A stretch of 64,000 nt of DNA from Fluviicoccus keumensis (GTDB lineage: Bacteria; Pseudomonadota; Gammaproteobacteria; Pseudomonadales; Moraxellaceae), in NCBI RefSeq assembly GCF_004217445.1, contig NZ_SHKX01000010.1:186001-250000 (forward strand). The letters run 5' to 3'. The notes beneath the pieces are model-generated. The model made no database searches and was not told the DNA's origin. It saw only the letters and a program-made list of their open reading frames with translations. The translations under genes and the position numbers were made by a program. This document shows, piece by piece, positions 1 to 8,382 of this stretch. Position 1 is the stretch's first letter, and each line of letters opens with the position of its first letter.

Positions 1-25
1 AAACAGGCATTCATCCACACACGCC

Positions 26-125
26 GTAGGGCGCACTGCATGCGCCCTCTCCGCTGTACACGGCTTCCTGACATTGCCGTCATCATGTTCGTTTCGAGAA
101 GGGCGCACGCAGTGCGCCCCTACAC
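26..125. repeat. REP-like inverted pair (REPIN-like)
   Basis: Two short GC-rich palindromes lie about 55 bases apart. The first (27-48) has the core GGGCGCACTGCATGCGCCC; the second (101-119) has GGGCGCACGCAGTGCGCCC followed by CTAC. Read on the opposite strand the second becomes GTAGGGGCGCACTGCGTGCGCCC, which nearly repeats the first including its GTAG head, so the copies are inverted relative to each other. This is the layout of a REP doublet (BIME/REPIN). No RAYT transposase is in the window. I infer the class from layout only; copy number elsewhere in the genome is unknown. Confidence 0.6.
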
Positions 126-173
126 GGGAGTATTTTCGGGCATCATCAGGGAATCACAAGCGAGAGCCTGGCC

Positions 174-578
174 ATGAACGGAGAATTGCTGCTGCGCATC
201 CTGTCCTTATGCCTGCTGCTGGCCTCCGCCGAAACCCTGCACGGCATCTTCCGCGCCGCCGTGCTGGTGCCGCGCATCGGCAAGCAACGGGCGTTGAAAA
301 TCAGCATCGTCACCGGCTCGCTGCTGGCTTTTGGCATCTGCGTTTGGCAAGTACCAGGCATGGGGATTCAGGGCGATGGTCCGCTATTCGGTCTGGGTGT
401 CACGATTGCCCTGTTCATGGCCTCGTTCGACGTGACCCTGGGCAGACTGGCGCTGAAGCGTCCATGGCGGAAAGCCTTTGACGACTTCGATCCACGTACG
501 GGGAATTACCTGCTGTTCGGGGTTCTCTTGCTGGCAACGTTCCCCTGGCTGGTGATGACCCTGCGGCCCGGGCTGTAG
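174..578 (+). CDS. small four-helix membrane protein, unknown function
   Basis: A 134-residue protein rich in hydrophobic segments. I count about four likely membrane helices: residues about 5-30, 43-60, 72-92 and 112-130. A basic stretch around residues 28-40 and the charged segment KRPWRKAFDDFDPRTGN between helices 3 and 4 would be cytoplasmic loops by the positive-inside rule. The start is the first ATG, with a purine-rich GAGAG about 10 bases upstream. It precedes the LpxR-like gene by 75 bases on the same strand. I do not recognise the family and assign no function; conserved hypothetical membrane protein is the fair label. Confidence 0.6.
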   Translation: MNGELLLRILSLCLLLASAETLHGIFRAAVLVPRIGKQRALKISIVTGSLLAFGICVWQVPGMGIQGDGPLFGLGVTIALFMASFDVTLGRLALKRPWRKAFDDFDPRTGNYLLFGVLLLATFPWLVMTLRPGL

Positions 579-653
579 CCGGGTTTACCCGCCGGGCGGC
601 CGGGTCTATGCTTGATTCGTAACATTCTTATCTTTCCCCATACCAGGAACGGC

Positions 654-1721
654 ATGACAACCCGGCAAGCTTCCCTGATCGTTCTGCTGGCCGTTCTGGC
701 CGCAGGACCGGCCAAGGCCGCCGATATGCCGGTGACCGTCAGGGAACCCGACAACAGCGGCTGGTCGCTGCAACTGGACAACGACCTGTTCAGCCCGCGC
801 AACCACGACCGCGACTATACCGGCGGCGTCAGCCTGACCTTTGCCGGAAAACGGGTGACCGGCTGGCCCCTGTCGCTGGACCCGGCGCTGGACCGCCTCA
901 ACGACTGGCTGCAACGCCGCGAACCGACTTCACCATTGACGTTGCACAGCCTGCAGATCGGCATGCTCGCCTTCGCCCCCGACGAAATCAGCAACGCGCA
1001 ACTGATTGCCGACGATCGCCCCTACGCCAGCCTGATCTATTGGGCGAACTCCCGACTCACCCTCAACACCGACGGCGAAACCGCCGACGAACAAACCCTG
1101 CTGCTCGGCATCCTCGGCACCCACATCGCCGAAAACATCCAGAAAACCATCCACCACGTCACCGGCTCCACGCCGCCGCAAGGCTGGCAGCACCAGATCT
1201 CCGACGGCGGCGAACCCACCTTCCGCTACAGCCTGTCCCGCCAGCGACTGCTGGATCAGGGACTGTTCGGCCGTCACCCCTGGCAACTCAAGCGCGCCAT
1301 TGAGGGCAGCCTCGGCATGGTCACCGAAACCAACCTGGCCATGTCCCTGCGCTGGGGACGGCTGCGCACCCCGTGGTGGAGCAACACCCCGGAATGGACC
1401 GAATACTTCTCGCAACCCACGCCCGGCCTCAGCCCCGCTGAATGGCGCGGCCCGCCCGAGTTCTACCTGTGGGCAGGCGTCAAGGCCCGCGCCCGGCTCT
1501 ACAACGCCTTCCTGCAAGGCCAGTTCCAGCCCAGCGAACTGCGCTACCATCTCGACGAAATGCGCCCGCTGATCGGCGAAGCCTGGTTCGGCATCACCCG
1601 CCAGACCGGCGACCACAGCCGCCTCAGCTGGGTCCTGCGCTATCAGGGCTCGGAACTGCGCCACGGCCACGGCGACCGCGACGTCATGTGGGGCAGCTTC
1701 ATCTACAACCGCGACTATTAA
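654..1721 (+). CDS. LpxR-family lipid A deacylase-like outer-membrane protein (DUF2219)
   Basis: Predicted 355-residue outer-membrane beta-barrel of the DUF2219/LpxR family; LpxR removes the 3'-acyloxyacyl group of lipid A. I chose the ATG at 654 over an in-frame TTG at 612 because AGGAAC lies just upstream and the protein then begins with a clean signal peptide ending PAKA-AD. Family signatures are visible: the N-terminal strand LQLDNDLFSPRNHDRDYTGG carries the Asn-Asp pair, and a His followed by QGWQHQISDGGEP supplies the His and Glu of the proposed site. The C-terminus ends in NRDY, close to the aromatic end typical of barrels. The stop overlaps the stop of the convergent rhodanese gene. 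Substrate activity is inferred; many DUF2219 proteins are untested. Confidence 0.8.
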   Translation: MTTRQASLIVLLAVLAAGPAKAADMPVTVREPDNSGWSLQLDNDLFSPRNHDRDYTGGVSLTFAGKRVTGWPLSLDPALDRLNDWLQRREPTSPLTLHSLQIGMLAFAPDEISNAQLIADDRPYASLIYWANSRLTLNTDGETADEQTLLLGILGTHIAENIQKTIHHVTGSTPPQGWQHQISDGGEPTFRYSLSRQRLLDQGLFGRHPWQLKRAIEGSLGMVTETNLAMSLRWGRLRTPWWSNTPEWTEYFSQPTPGLSPAEWRGPPEFYLWAGVKARARLYNAFLQGQFQPSELRYHLDEMRPLIGEAWFGITRQTGDHSRLSWVLRYQGSELRHGHGDRDVMWGSFIYNRDY

Positions 1722-2032
1722 GCCCCCGTCTCGATCGGCAACCCCTCCGCCTTCGCCTTCCGCGTCCCCCCGGTCAGCACCACCACCTCCCGCCCGGCAT
1801 CAAACCCGTCCAGCAACGCCGCCGCACGCGGCGCCTTCGTCCCGCCCCCGCACAACACATACACCGGCTCCCCCGACGGAACCGCCGCCAGCACCTCCGC
1901 CGACAGCCCGTCAATCGGCCGGTTCACCGCCCCCTTCAGATGCCCTTCTGCATACGACTTCGCATCCCGCACATCCCAAATGGTTGCGTCCCGGGAAAGA
2001 TCGAACTCAGTCACCAGCAATTCACGAATCAT
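1718..2032 (-). CDS. rhodanese-like domain protein
   Basis: A single rhodanese domain of 104 residues with the usual landmarks: WDVRDAKSYAEGHLKGA near the N-terminus and the loop VYVLCGGGTKAPRAA with the active-site Cys. Such proteins move sulfane sulfur from thiosulfate or persulfides to acceptors; the partner here is unknown. The ATG at 2032 is preferred to an in-frame TTG at 2053 since GGGG precedes it at suitable spacing and homologues begin near MIRELL. It lies downstream of nrdJ on the same strand but is separated by a terminator-like hairpin, so it is probably its own unit. Tail-to-tail overlap with the LpxR-like gene. Confidence 0.85.
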   Translation of the reverse strand: MIRELLVTEFDLSRDATIWDVRDAKSYAEGHLKGAVNRPIDGLSAEVLAAVPSGEPVYVLCGGGTKAPRAAALLDGFDAGREVVVLTGGTRKAKAEGLPIETGA

Positions 2033-2125
2033 GGAAAACCCCAACAATAACAATCACAAAACATCGATTCTACTATCATACAGGCCGTCCGCAGCCAACT
2101 GTCTGAGCAGGACAAATCAAGCAGA

Positions 2126-2153
2126 AACGAAAACGCCGCCCAACAAGGCGGCG
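2126..2153 (-). terminator. intrinsic terminator after nrdJ
   Basis: On the minus strand CGCCGCC-TTGTTG-GGCGGCG forms a 7-bp GC stem (2153-2134) followed directly by TTTTCGTTT. It lies about 105 bases past the nrdJ stop and before the rhodanese gene. Confidence 0.6.
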
Positions 2154-2202
2154 CTAACGAAGATCGGCGGATCGCGAGTTTTGGCGAAGGACACGGTTTT
2201 TG

Positions 2203-2230
2203 CTTCCTTTTTGCCAAGACAAAAAGGAAG
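2203..2230. repeat. inverted repeat CTTCCTTTTTG/CAAAAAGGAAG
   Basis: Perfect 11-bp arms (2203-2213 and 2220-2230) around a six-base loop, flanked by GGACACGGTTTTTG and GGCCCGCGGCAGGCGG. Similar hairpins with these flanks recur as dispersed intergenic elements in other proteobacterial genomes, as far as I recall. It sits just past the nrdJ stop and may add to termination or mRNA stability. Confidence 0.55.
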
Positions 2231-2258
2231 GCCCGCGGCAGGCGGATGCCCTAATCCC

Positions 2259-5135
2259 TTACCCGCAACTCCCCACTGCCCCGCACGCACTACAGAAATC
2301 ACACCCATCCTTCCGGATCACCGTGTAATTCCCGCACTCCCCGCACCGCGCCCCCGCCATCACCGGCCGCTCCCCTTCCTCCTTGGGCGCCTGCAAAATC
2401 CCCATCTCCCGCAACGGATACCCGCGCTCATCCAGCACCCCCAGCATGGCGTAGCGGTGAATCACCAACCGCGCCACATAAGCCACCGTCGACGGCCAGT
2501 TCTGCTGCCGCCGCGTGCCGGGAATGAAGGCCCACATATCGCCCAGCGGCTCCGGATAATTCAGCAGCTTGCGCAGCTTCATGCCGATCCACGCCGGGTC
2601 CATCACCCGCATGTCCAGCGACAGCAGTTGCGCCAGCCCGTCCAGCGCGCGCGGATAGTTCCCCGACAGCCACATCGAATACGGCCGCGTCACCCCGTCC
2701 GGCAGCGTGATTTCCTTCAACCCCAGCACGAATTCCTCACCGGTCGCGGCATTGGTCACATCGACCGTCCACGACAGCGTGCCGTCGGTGCCGGTCTTCG
2801 GCTCCTGCTGGCTGAACAGCGCGTCCAGCACCGGATGCGGTTCGGTATGGTCAAACGCGCCCAGCTTCTCGCAACGGTAACGCACTACCTGCGCGAACGC
2901 GGCCACCACACCCGGCATCACCTTGCCTTCGCCGTGCGGCGGGAATTGCAGGCTGAACGAGGCCTCGCCGACCGTCTTCGCCAGCACGTCCAGCTTCAGC
3001 TTCAGCCAAGCGCGGTCGTTGGCGCGCATGTCCATCGACAGCGTCTTTGCCACCGCACCCAGGCCGCGCGGCTGGTCCGCGCCGTTGACCCAGACTTCAA
3101 ACGGAAAGGCGCGGTTCTTGCCGTCGCGGGTATGACCGACAAACAGCGCAAACTGGCCCTGCGGGTATTCCAGCAGGTAGGTCCAGGCCTCGTTGCCGTC
3201 GGGCAGCGTCGGGCGGCCGGGCCAGCGCAGGCTGGCCAGCACCGGCGCGGGCAGCGCCTGGATGGTCAGGCGGGTGTTGGCGGCGTCCAGTTCCACGTCC
3301 TGCGGCGTCTTGGCATCCTTCGGTGCGGCGGCAGCGTTGTCCACCGACAGCACCGACCCCAGCACGCTGTTGGGACGATAGGTCGCCAGCCCCTTCAACC
3401 CGGCCTTCCACGCCGTCATGTACAGGTCTTCAAACTCGGCGTAGGGATAATCGGCGGGCACGTTCACCGTCTTGGAAATGCTGGTGTCGACATAAGGTGC
3501 CACCGCCGCCACCATGTCCTTGTGCGCCTGCGCACTCATGTCCAGCGCGGTGACGAAGTAGTCGGGCAGGTGCTTCACGTCGCCGCCGAGATGGCGGTAG
3601 AGCCGCCAGGCGTGGTCTTCCACCGCGTATTCCTTGAAGGTGCCGTCGGCCATGCGCTTCTTGCGGGTGTAGGTCCACGAGAACGGCGGCTCGATGCCGT
3701 TGGAGGCGTTGTCGGCGAAGGCCAGCGAGATGGTGCCGGTGGGCGCGATCGACAGCAGGTGCGAGTTGCGCAGGCCATGCTTGCGGATCTTCTTCTTCAG
3801 GTCATCCGGCAGGCGGGTGGCGAAGCTTTCGCCGCTCAGGTACTTGTCGGCGTCAAACAGCGGAAACGCGCCGCGCTCCTTGGCCAGTTCCACCGAGGCC
3901 AGATAGGCATGGTCGCGCAGGAAGATGGAAATGCGGCTGGCCATGTCACGGGCTTCGGCGGTGTCGTAACGCAGGCGCAGCATGATCAACGCATCGCCCA
4001 GCCCGGTAAAACCGAGGCCGACGCGGCGCTTGTTGGCCGCTTCCTGCGCCTGTGCGGGCAAGGGCCAGTGCGTGGAATCCAGCACGTTGTCCAGCATACG
4101 CACGGACACGGCAACATTGACCGCAAAGGCGTTAAAGTCGAACGAAGCCTTGTCGGTATAGGCATCACGCACGAAGCGGGTCAGGTCGATGGAGCCCAGG
4201 CAGCAGCAGCCGTAAGGCGGCAGCGGCTGTTCGGCGCAGGGATTGGTGGCCTCGATGGTTTCGCAGTAATGCAGGTTGTTGTCGCGGTTCATGCGATCGA
4301 GGAACAGGATGCCCGGTTCGGCATGGTCATAGGTGGAACGCATGATCTGGTCCCACAGCTCGCGGGCGGGCACCTTGCGGTAGACCCACTGCCCGTCCTC
4401 GCGCTGCCACGCGCCCTTTTCCTTCCATTCCGGCGACGGCTCGGCCTTGTGCGCCAACTCGACATCACCGTCCGCTTCCACCGCCTGCATGAAGGCGTCG
4501 GTGACGCCGACGGAGATGTTGAAATTGCGCAGGTCGCCCTCGTCCTTGGCGTGGATGAAGGCTTCAATATCGGGATGGTCGCAGCGCAGCACGCCCATCT
4601 GCGCGCCGCGCCGCGCGCCGGCGGACTCGACGGTTTCGCAGGAACGGTCGAAAACGCGCATGTACGACACCGGGCCGCTGGCCCGCGACTGCGTGCCCTT
4701 CACGAACGCGCCGGACGGCCGGATGCTGGAGAAGTCATAGCCGACGCCGCCGCCGCGGCGCATGGTTTCGGCAGCCTCGGCCAGCGCGGTGTAGATGCCG
4801 GGACGGCCGTCGACGGCCTCGGTGACGGCGTCGCCCACCGGCTGCACGAAGCAATTGATCAGGGTGGCGGTCAGCCGGGTGCCGGCGGCGGAGTTGATGC
4901 GTCCGGCGGGCACGAAGCCGTTTTCCTGGGCCTCGAAGAAGCGCTGCTCCCACTCGGCGCGCACGGACTCATCCTCGACGCGCGCCAGCGCCTTGGCCAC
5001 GCGCAGGCGCACGTCCTGCACGGTGAGTTCATCACCCTTGGCGTATTTTTCAATCAGGACTTCCGCCGAAATGGGCTGGGGCGGCAGGGCGGAAACCGGC
5101 TTCTTATTGGCGGGCAGCGTTTCATGGGCGGTCAT
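2259..5135 (-). CDS. nrdJ: adenosylcobalamin-dependent (class II) ribonucleoside-diphosphate reductase
   Basis: A 958-residue class II ribonucleotide reductase, which makes deoxyribonucleotides using adenosylcobalamin to generate the thiyl radical and so works with or without oxygen. The N-terminal part has FVPAGRINSAAGT and INCFVQP; the active-site motif NPCAEQ puts Asn298, Cys300 and Glu302 where the catalytic Asn-Cys-Glu triad is expected, followed by GCCCLGSIDL. PTGTISLAFADNASNGIEP is a phosphate-binding signature. The C-terminal third carries two similar TSCPD-type modules and a Cys-rich tail (CGECGNYTV, CDFCSACG, SCG) for re-reduction of the active site. No ATP-cone is evident. The ATG at 5135 has GGAG six bases upstream; longer in-frame starts would add an implausible leader. 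Control by NrdR and an Anr/FNR-like factor is suggested by upstream sites. Confidence 0.95.
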   Translation of the reverse strand: MTAHETLPANKKPVSALPPQPISAEVLIEKYAKGDELTVQDVRLRVAKALARVEDESVRAEWEQRFFEAQENGFVPAGRINSAAGTRLTATLINCFVQPVGDAVTEAVDGRPGIYTALAEAAETMRRGGGVGYDFSSIRPSGAFVKGTQSRASGPVSYMRVFDRSCETVESAGARRGAQMGVLRCDHPDIEAFIHAKDEGDLRNFNISVGVTDAFMQAVEADGDVELAHKAEPSPEWKEKGAWQREDGQWVYRKVPARELWDQIMRSTYDHAEPGILFLDRMNRDNNLHYCETIEATNPCAEQPLPPYGCCCLGSIDLTRFVRDAYTDKASFDFNAFAVNVAVSVRMLDNVLDSTHWPLPAQAQEAANKRRVGLGFTGLGDALIMLRLRYDTAEARDMASRISIFLRDHAYLASVELAKERGAFPLFDADKYLSGESFATRLPDDLKKKIRKHGLRNSHLLSIAPTGTISLAFADNASNGIEPPFSWTYTRKKRMADGTFKEYAVEDHAWRLYRHLGGDVKHLPDYFVTALDMSAQAHKDMVAAVAPYVDTSISKTVNVPADYPYAEFEDLYMTAWKAGLKGLATYRPNSVLGSVLSVDNAAAAPKDAKTPQDVELDAANTRLTIQALPAPVLASLRWPGRPTLPDGNEAWTYLLEYPQGQFALFVGHTRDGKNRAFPFEVWVNGADQPRGLGAVAKTLSMDMRANDRAWLKLKLDVLAKTVGEASFSLQFPPHGEGKVMPGVVAAFAQVVRYRCEKLGAFDHTEPHPVLDALFSQQEPKTGTDGTLSWTVDVTNAATGEEFVLGLKEITLPDGVTRPYSMWLSGNYPRALDGLAQLLSLDMRVMDPAWIGMKLRKLLNYPEPLGDMWAFIPGTRRQQNWPSTVAYVARLVIHRYAMLGVLDERGYPLREMGILQAPKEEGERPVMAGARCGECGNYTVIRKDGCDFCSACGAVGSCG

Positions 5136-5241
5136 GAACGACTCCATTCGAGTTCTGGGGAAGGACAACAGCATACGCCCGCCCCTCCCGGATGTGAACC
5201 CCGGGACACCCATTTATATTTTTATAAAAAACAATAGCTTA

Positions 5242-5289
5242 TATATTTTTATAGTGTTTTCAATAACATAAAAACACTACATCTTGTGG
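5242..5289. promoter_or_regulatory. tandem NrdR-box-like sites upstream of nrdJ
   Basis: Two 16-mers resemble the NrdR consensus ACACTATATATAGTGT: TATATTTTTATAGTGT at 5242-5257 (right half perfect, left half poor) and ACACTACATCTTGTGG at 5274-5289 (12 of 16). Their starts are 32 bases apart, matching the three-turn spacing known for NrdR operators. They lie 107-154 bases upstream of the nrdJ start in a strikingly AT-rich stretch. Confidence 0.6.
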
Positions 5290-5317
5290 CTCTTGCACGA
5301 CACAGCCCGTCGCGTCA

Positions 5318-5331
5318 TTGACGGATATCAA
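5318..5331. promoter_or_regulatory. Anr/FNR/Dnr-type box upstream of nrdJ
   Basis: TTGACGGATATCAA matches TTGAT-N4-ATCAA at 9 of 10 conserved positions. It is centred about 190 bases upstream of the nrdJ start and about 30 bases beyond the NrdR-like pair. Oxygen-responsive Anr/Dnr control of nrdJ is known in Pseudomonas aeruginosa; its use here is inferred. Confidence 0.55.
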
Positions 5332-5373
5332 ACCCCGCCCGGGCTGTGAACAGGAAGCATAAAGGGGACGGAC

Positions 5374-6138
5374 TCAGCCCAGCCAGATCACCGAGGCCAT
5401 GCGGCCGGTCTGGCTGTTGCGGCGGTAGGAATAGAAGCGTTCGGCGTCGGTGTAGGTGCACATGCCGCCGCCGCTGATCATGCCCACCCCGGCGCGGGTC
5501 AGGCGCTGGCGGGCCAGTTCGTAGAGGTCGGCCAGGTACTTGCCCGGCTGCGACGTCGCCTCAAAGGCGCTGACCGCGGCGGGATAGGCGGCGATGAATT
5601 CCTGGCGCACGTCTTCCCCCACCTCGAAGGCGTCGGGGCCGATCGCCGGACCCAGCCAGCACATCACCTCGGCGGGATTCTCGAATTTGGCGAGGGTGTT
5701 TTCCAGCACGCCGTAGCACAGGCCGCGCCACCCGGCATGGGCAACGGCGACGCGGGTGCCGGTCTCGTTGCAGAAGAACACCGGCAGGCAGTCGGCGGTC
5801 ATCACCACGCAGGGCAGGCCGCGCTGGGTGCTGGTGACGGCATCGGCTTCGGGCACGCTCTGCGCGCGCTTCTTCGGCTCGCTGTAGGCGTCGATCACCT
5901 CGGTGCCGTGCACCTGTTGCAGCCATTGGGGCGGGCCGCAGGGGGCGATCTCGTTGAGCAGGTTGAACAGGTGGCGGCGGTTCTCGACCACGGCGGGGGC
6001 TTCATCGCCCACATGGAAGGCCAGGTTGAAGCTGTCGTAGGGCGCCTGGCTGACACCGCCGTGGCGGGTGGTCACCACGGCGCGGACATTGGCCGGCGCT
6101 GGCCAGTCCGGAAGGATCAGGGAATCCTCAAGACGCAT
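5374..6138 (-). CDS. pgeF: peptidoglycan editing factor PgeF (YfiH/DUF152 family)
   Basis: A 254-residue protein of the YfiH/DUF152 multicopper-oxidase-like family. PgeF hydrolyses misincorporated amino acids at position 1 of the peptidoglycan stem and so keeps murein composition correct; older names include laccase domain protein. Visible family motifs are VVTTRHGGVSQAPYDSFNLA near the N-terminus, VVMTADCLPVFF with the metal-site Cys, VAHAGWRGL with the His, and the C-terminal SYRRNSQTGRMASVIWLG. The ATG at 6138 follows GAGGG at seven bases. It sits between nrdJ and pbpC on the same strand. In many proteobacteria pgeF follows rluD and bamD; that context is absent here. Confidence 0.92.
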   Translation of the reverse strand: MRLEDSLILPDWPAPANVRAVVTTRHGGVSQAPYDSFNLAFHVGDEAPAVVENRRHLFNLLNEIAPCGPPQWLQQVHGTEVIDAYSEPKKRAQSVPEADAVTSTQRGLPCVVMTADCLPVFFCNETGTRVAVAHAGWRGLCYGVLENTLAKFENPAEVMCWLGPAIGPDAFEVGEDVRQEFIAAYPAAVSAFEATSQPGKYLADLYELARQRLTRAGVGMISGGGMCTYTDAERFYSYRRNSQTGRMASVIWLG

Positions 6139-6222
6139 GCTGCAACCCTCAGGGGGAGTAACGGATTGTGGGTCGAGTGTAGCAGAGAGCGGATACTCGC
6201 CGAATTGTCTTGTCCTACAACT

Positions 6223-8382
6223 TTAGTGTGAAGCGGAGCCAACCGACGACAACACGCCCCGCACTTCAAAGGCGGCCTTGGCCCGCACCTCCCCATCGCC
6301 GGTCCGCAATTCCAGCCGGTGACGCCCTCTTTTCGGGGCCCAGGACAGCGGCTCACCCGCCGGAGCCAGCTTCCGGCCGTTCAGCCACCAGTCCAGGTTT
6401 TCGCCACCGGTGCGGGCGCGCAACACCACCCGCTGCACCCGCGCGGGCATGTCCGGGTCCAGCGCGATGATCGCGCCGTCCACCGGGTAGACAATCTCTG
6501 CCACGGTATCGGCCTGATAATGCACGGTATCCTGCTGCGTCCCGGCGGCAAACCATTCCTCCACCGGCGGCAAGGCCACACCCTCGAACGCCACCCGTTG
6601 CCGCAGCAGTCCGGCGGGCGCGGGCGGCGGACCGACCTCATCGCCGCCCTGCTCCAGATGGCTGATCACCGCATTCCACACGGGCGCCGCGCCGCTGATG
6701 CCGGAAACCTCGCGCATCGGCCGTCCCTGCATGTTGCCCACCCACACCGCCACCGTGTAATGGCGGGAAAAACCGACGCACCAGTTGTCGCGCATGTCCT
6801 TGCTGGTGCCGGTCTTGACGGCCGTCCAGAACGGCGTCGCCAGCGGGTTTTCATAGCCGAAGGTCAGGCTGCGGGCGTTGCGGTCGCTGAGGATGGACGA
6901 CAGGATGAAAGTGGTGGCTGGCGACAGGCGCGGCGCATCGGCGGGAGGCGGGTTAATCGCCTCTCCGGTCGTCAAGCGCGCCGGGGACCACACGCCGCCG
7001 TTGGCCAGCGCGCGGTAGGCGTTGGCCAGTTCCCACAAGGTAATATCAGCGCCGCCCAGCGCCAGCGCCGAACCGTAGAATTCGGCATCCTCTTTCAGCC
7101 CGAAACCGTAAGCGCGCAGCACCTGCCAGAAACCGTCGACGCCGGTCAGTTGCAGCGTGCGCACCGCCGGGACATTCAGCGACGAGGCCAACGCCGTGCG
7201 CACCGTCACCGGTCCCTTGAAGTCATGCTCGTAGTTCTGCGGCACATACAGCCCGCGTTCGGTGGCGATATTGACCGGGCTGTCTTCCAGCACCGTGGCG
7301 GCGGTCAGGCGGTTCTGCTCCAGCGCCAGTCCGTACAGGAACGGCTTGAGCGTCGATCCAGCCTGACGCTGCGCCTGCACGCTGTCCACCCACCGGCTGT
7401 CCTCGTCCAAGCCGCTGTTACCGACATAGGCCAGCACCTCGCCGCTGCGGTTGTCCAGCACCAGCACCGCGCCGCCGTTGGCCTGCTGCGCCTGCAAGGA
7501 CAGCAACTGCTCGCGCAGCGCCTCCCCGGCGACGTGTTGCAGGCGGCGGTCGAGCGTTGTCGTCACATCCCGTCCCGCCGCTGTCAGCAGGCGCGAGGCC
7601 AGACTCAGCAGCGCCGGGTCGTCGTCCAGCCCGAGGCTGCGGTTGCGCAGGCGGCTGTCGGCCAAGGCATGCACCGTCGGGCAATCAGCGTCATAACCGG
7701 CGGCGATCAGCACGCAGGCGCGCTTCGCCGCCTGCTCGGACGTCATGTTCGGGGATGACAGCAGGCTGACCAGCAGGATGCTGTCGGCGCGATCGAGTCC
7801 GGCAGGTCGCTTGCCGAAGAGCGCCTGACTGGCGGCGTCGATGCCTTGCAGGTCGCCGCGCCATTGCGTCAGGTTGAGGTAGGCTTCGAGGATGCGGTCC
7901 TTGCCCCAGCGTGCGTCCAGCGCGCGGGCGGCGCGCAGTTGCCGCCACTTGCGGTCGAGCGGACGACCGCCGGTGCGCCAAGCCAGCGTCGGGTCCAACA
8001 AGGCGGCGGTCTGCATGCTGAGCGTGCTGGCGCCGCGCGTGCGCTGGCCGGTCAGGTACTTGAGCGCGGCACGGCTGAAGGCGCCCCAATCGACGCCATG
8101 ATGCCGGTAAAAGTCGCGATCCTCGACGAAAATGAGCGCATCCACCAGCGCGGGCGAGACCCGGTCCAGCGGCGTCCAGTCGAGACGGTGGGCGCTCTTG
8201 TCCTGCCGCTGCCGGATCAGCACCTCGCCATGCCGGTCGAGCAAGGCGGCATAGGACGAGGTCCAGCCCGCCTTCACCACCGCGAAATCGGGAACCGCCG
8301 TTTCCGCCCGCACCGACGAGACCGCCAGCAGCCACAGCAGACCGAAACAGGCCTGGTATCGCCGCAAACCACCTCCCGTCAC
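6223..8382 (-). CDS. pbpC: penicillin-binding protein 1C
   Basis: Bifunctional murein synthase-like protein of about 719 residues (E. coli PbpC is about 770). The glycosyltransferase-51 domain has FVEDRDFYRHHGVDW with catalytic Glu87 and RGASTLSMQTAAL. The transpeptidase domain has GSTLKPFLY with nucleophile Ser343, SSLNVPAV and KTGTSKDMRDNW. A C-terminal BiPBP_C-like region follows. The gene starts with GTG overlapping the stop of the macroglobulin gene (GTGA), so translation is probably coupled. A TTG at 8367 directly behind an embedded GGGAGG would give a shorter, textbook signal anchor (RRYQACFGLLWLLAVSSVRA) and may be the true start. The pairing with alpha-2-macroglobulin is a known conserved module thought to guard the envelope. 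Confidence 0.93.
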   Translation of the reverse strand: MTGGGLRRYQACFGLLWLLAVSSVRAETAVPDFAVVKAGWTSSYAALLDRHGEVLIRQRQDKSAHRLDWTPLDRVSPALVDALIFVEDRDFYRHHGVDWGAFSRAALKYLTGQRTRGASTLSMQTAALLDPTLAWRTGGRPLDRKWRQLRAARALDARWGKDRILEAYLNLTQWRGDLQGIDAASQALFGKRPAGLDRADSILLVSLLSSPNMTSEQAAKRACVLIAAGYDADCPTVHALADSRLRNRSLGLDDDPALLSLASRLLTAAGRDVTTTLDRRLQHVAGEALREQLLSLQAQQANGGAVLVLDNRSGEVLAYVGNSGLDEDSRWVDSVQAQRQAGSTLKPFLYGLALEQNRLTAATVLEDSPVNIATERGLYVPQNYEHDFKGPVTVRTALASSLNVPAVRTLQLTGVDGFWQVLRAYGFGLKEDAEFYGSALALGGADITLWELANAYRALANGGVWSPARLTTGEAINPPPADAPRLSPATTFILSSILSDRNARSLTFGYENPLATPFWTAVKTGTSKDMRDNWCVGFSRHYTVAVWVGNMQGRPMREVSGISGAAPVWNAVISHLEQGGDEVGPPPAPAGLLRQRVAFEGVALPPVEEWFAAGTQQDTVHYQADTVAEIVYPVDGAIIALDPDMPARVQRVVLRARTGGENLDWWLNGRKLAPAGEPLSWAPKRGRHRLELRTGDGEVRAKAAFEVRGVLSSVGSASH

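Noticed and set aside
1980..5237. Long open frame on the plus strand opposite nrdJ (1085 codons)
   Set aside because: It is antisense to a clear reductase, is rich in Arg, Gly, His and Gln, and matches no family; high GC content produces such frames.
6319..7758. 479-codon open frame opposite pbpC
   Set aside because: Shadow of the PBP 1C coding sequence; no ribosome site and no recognisable motif.
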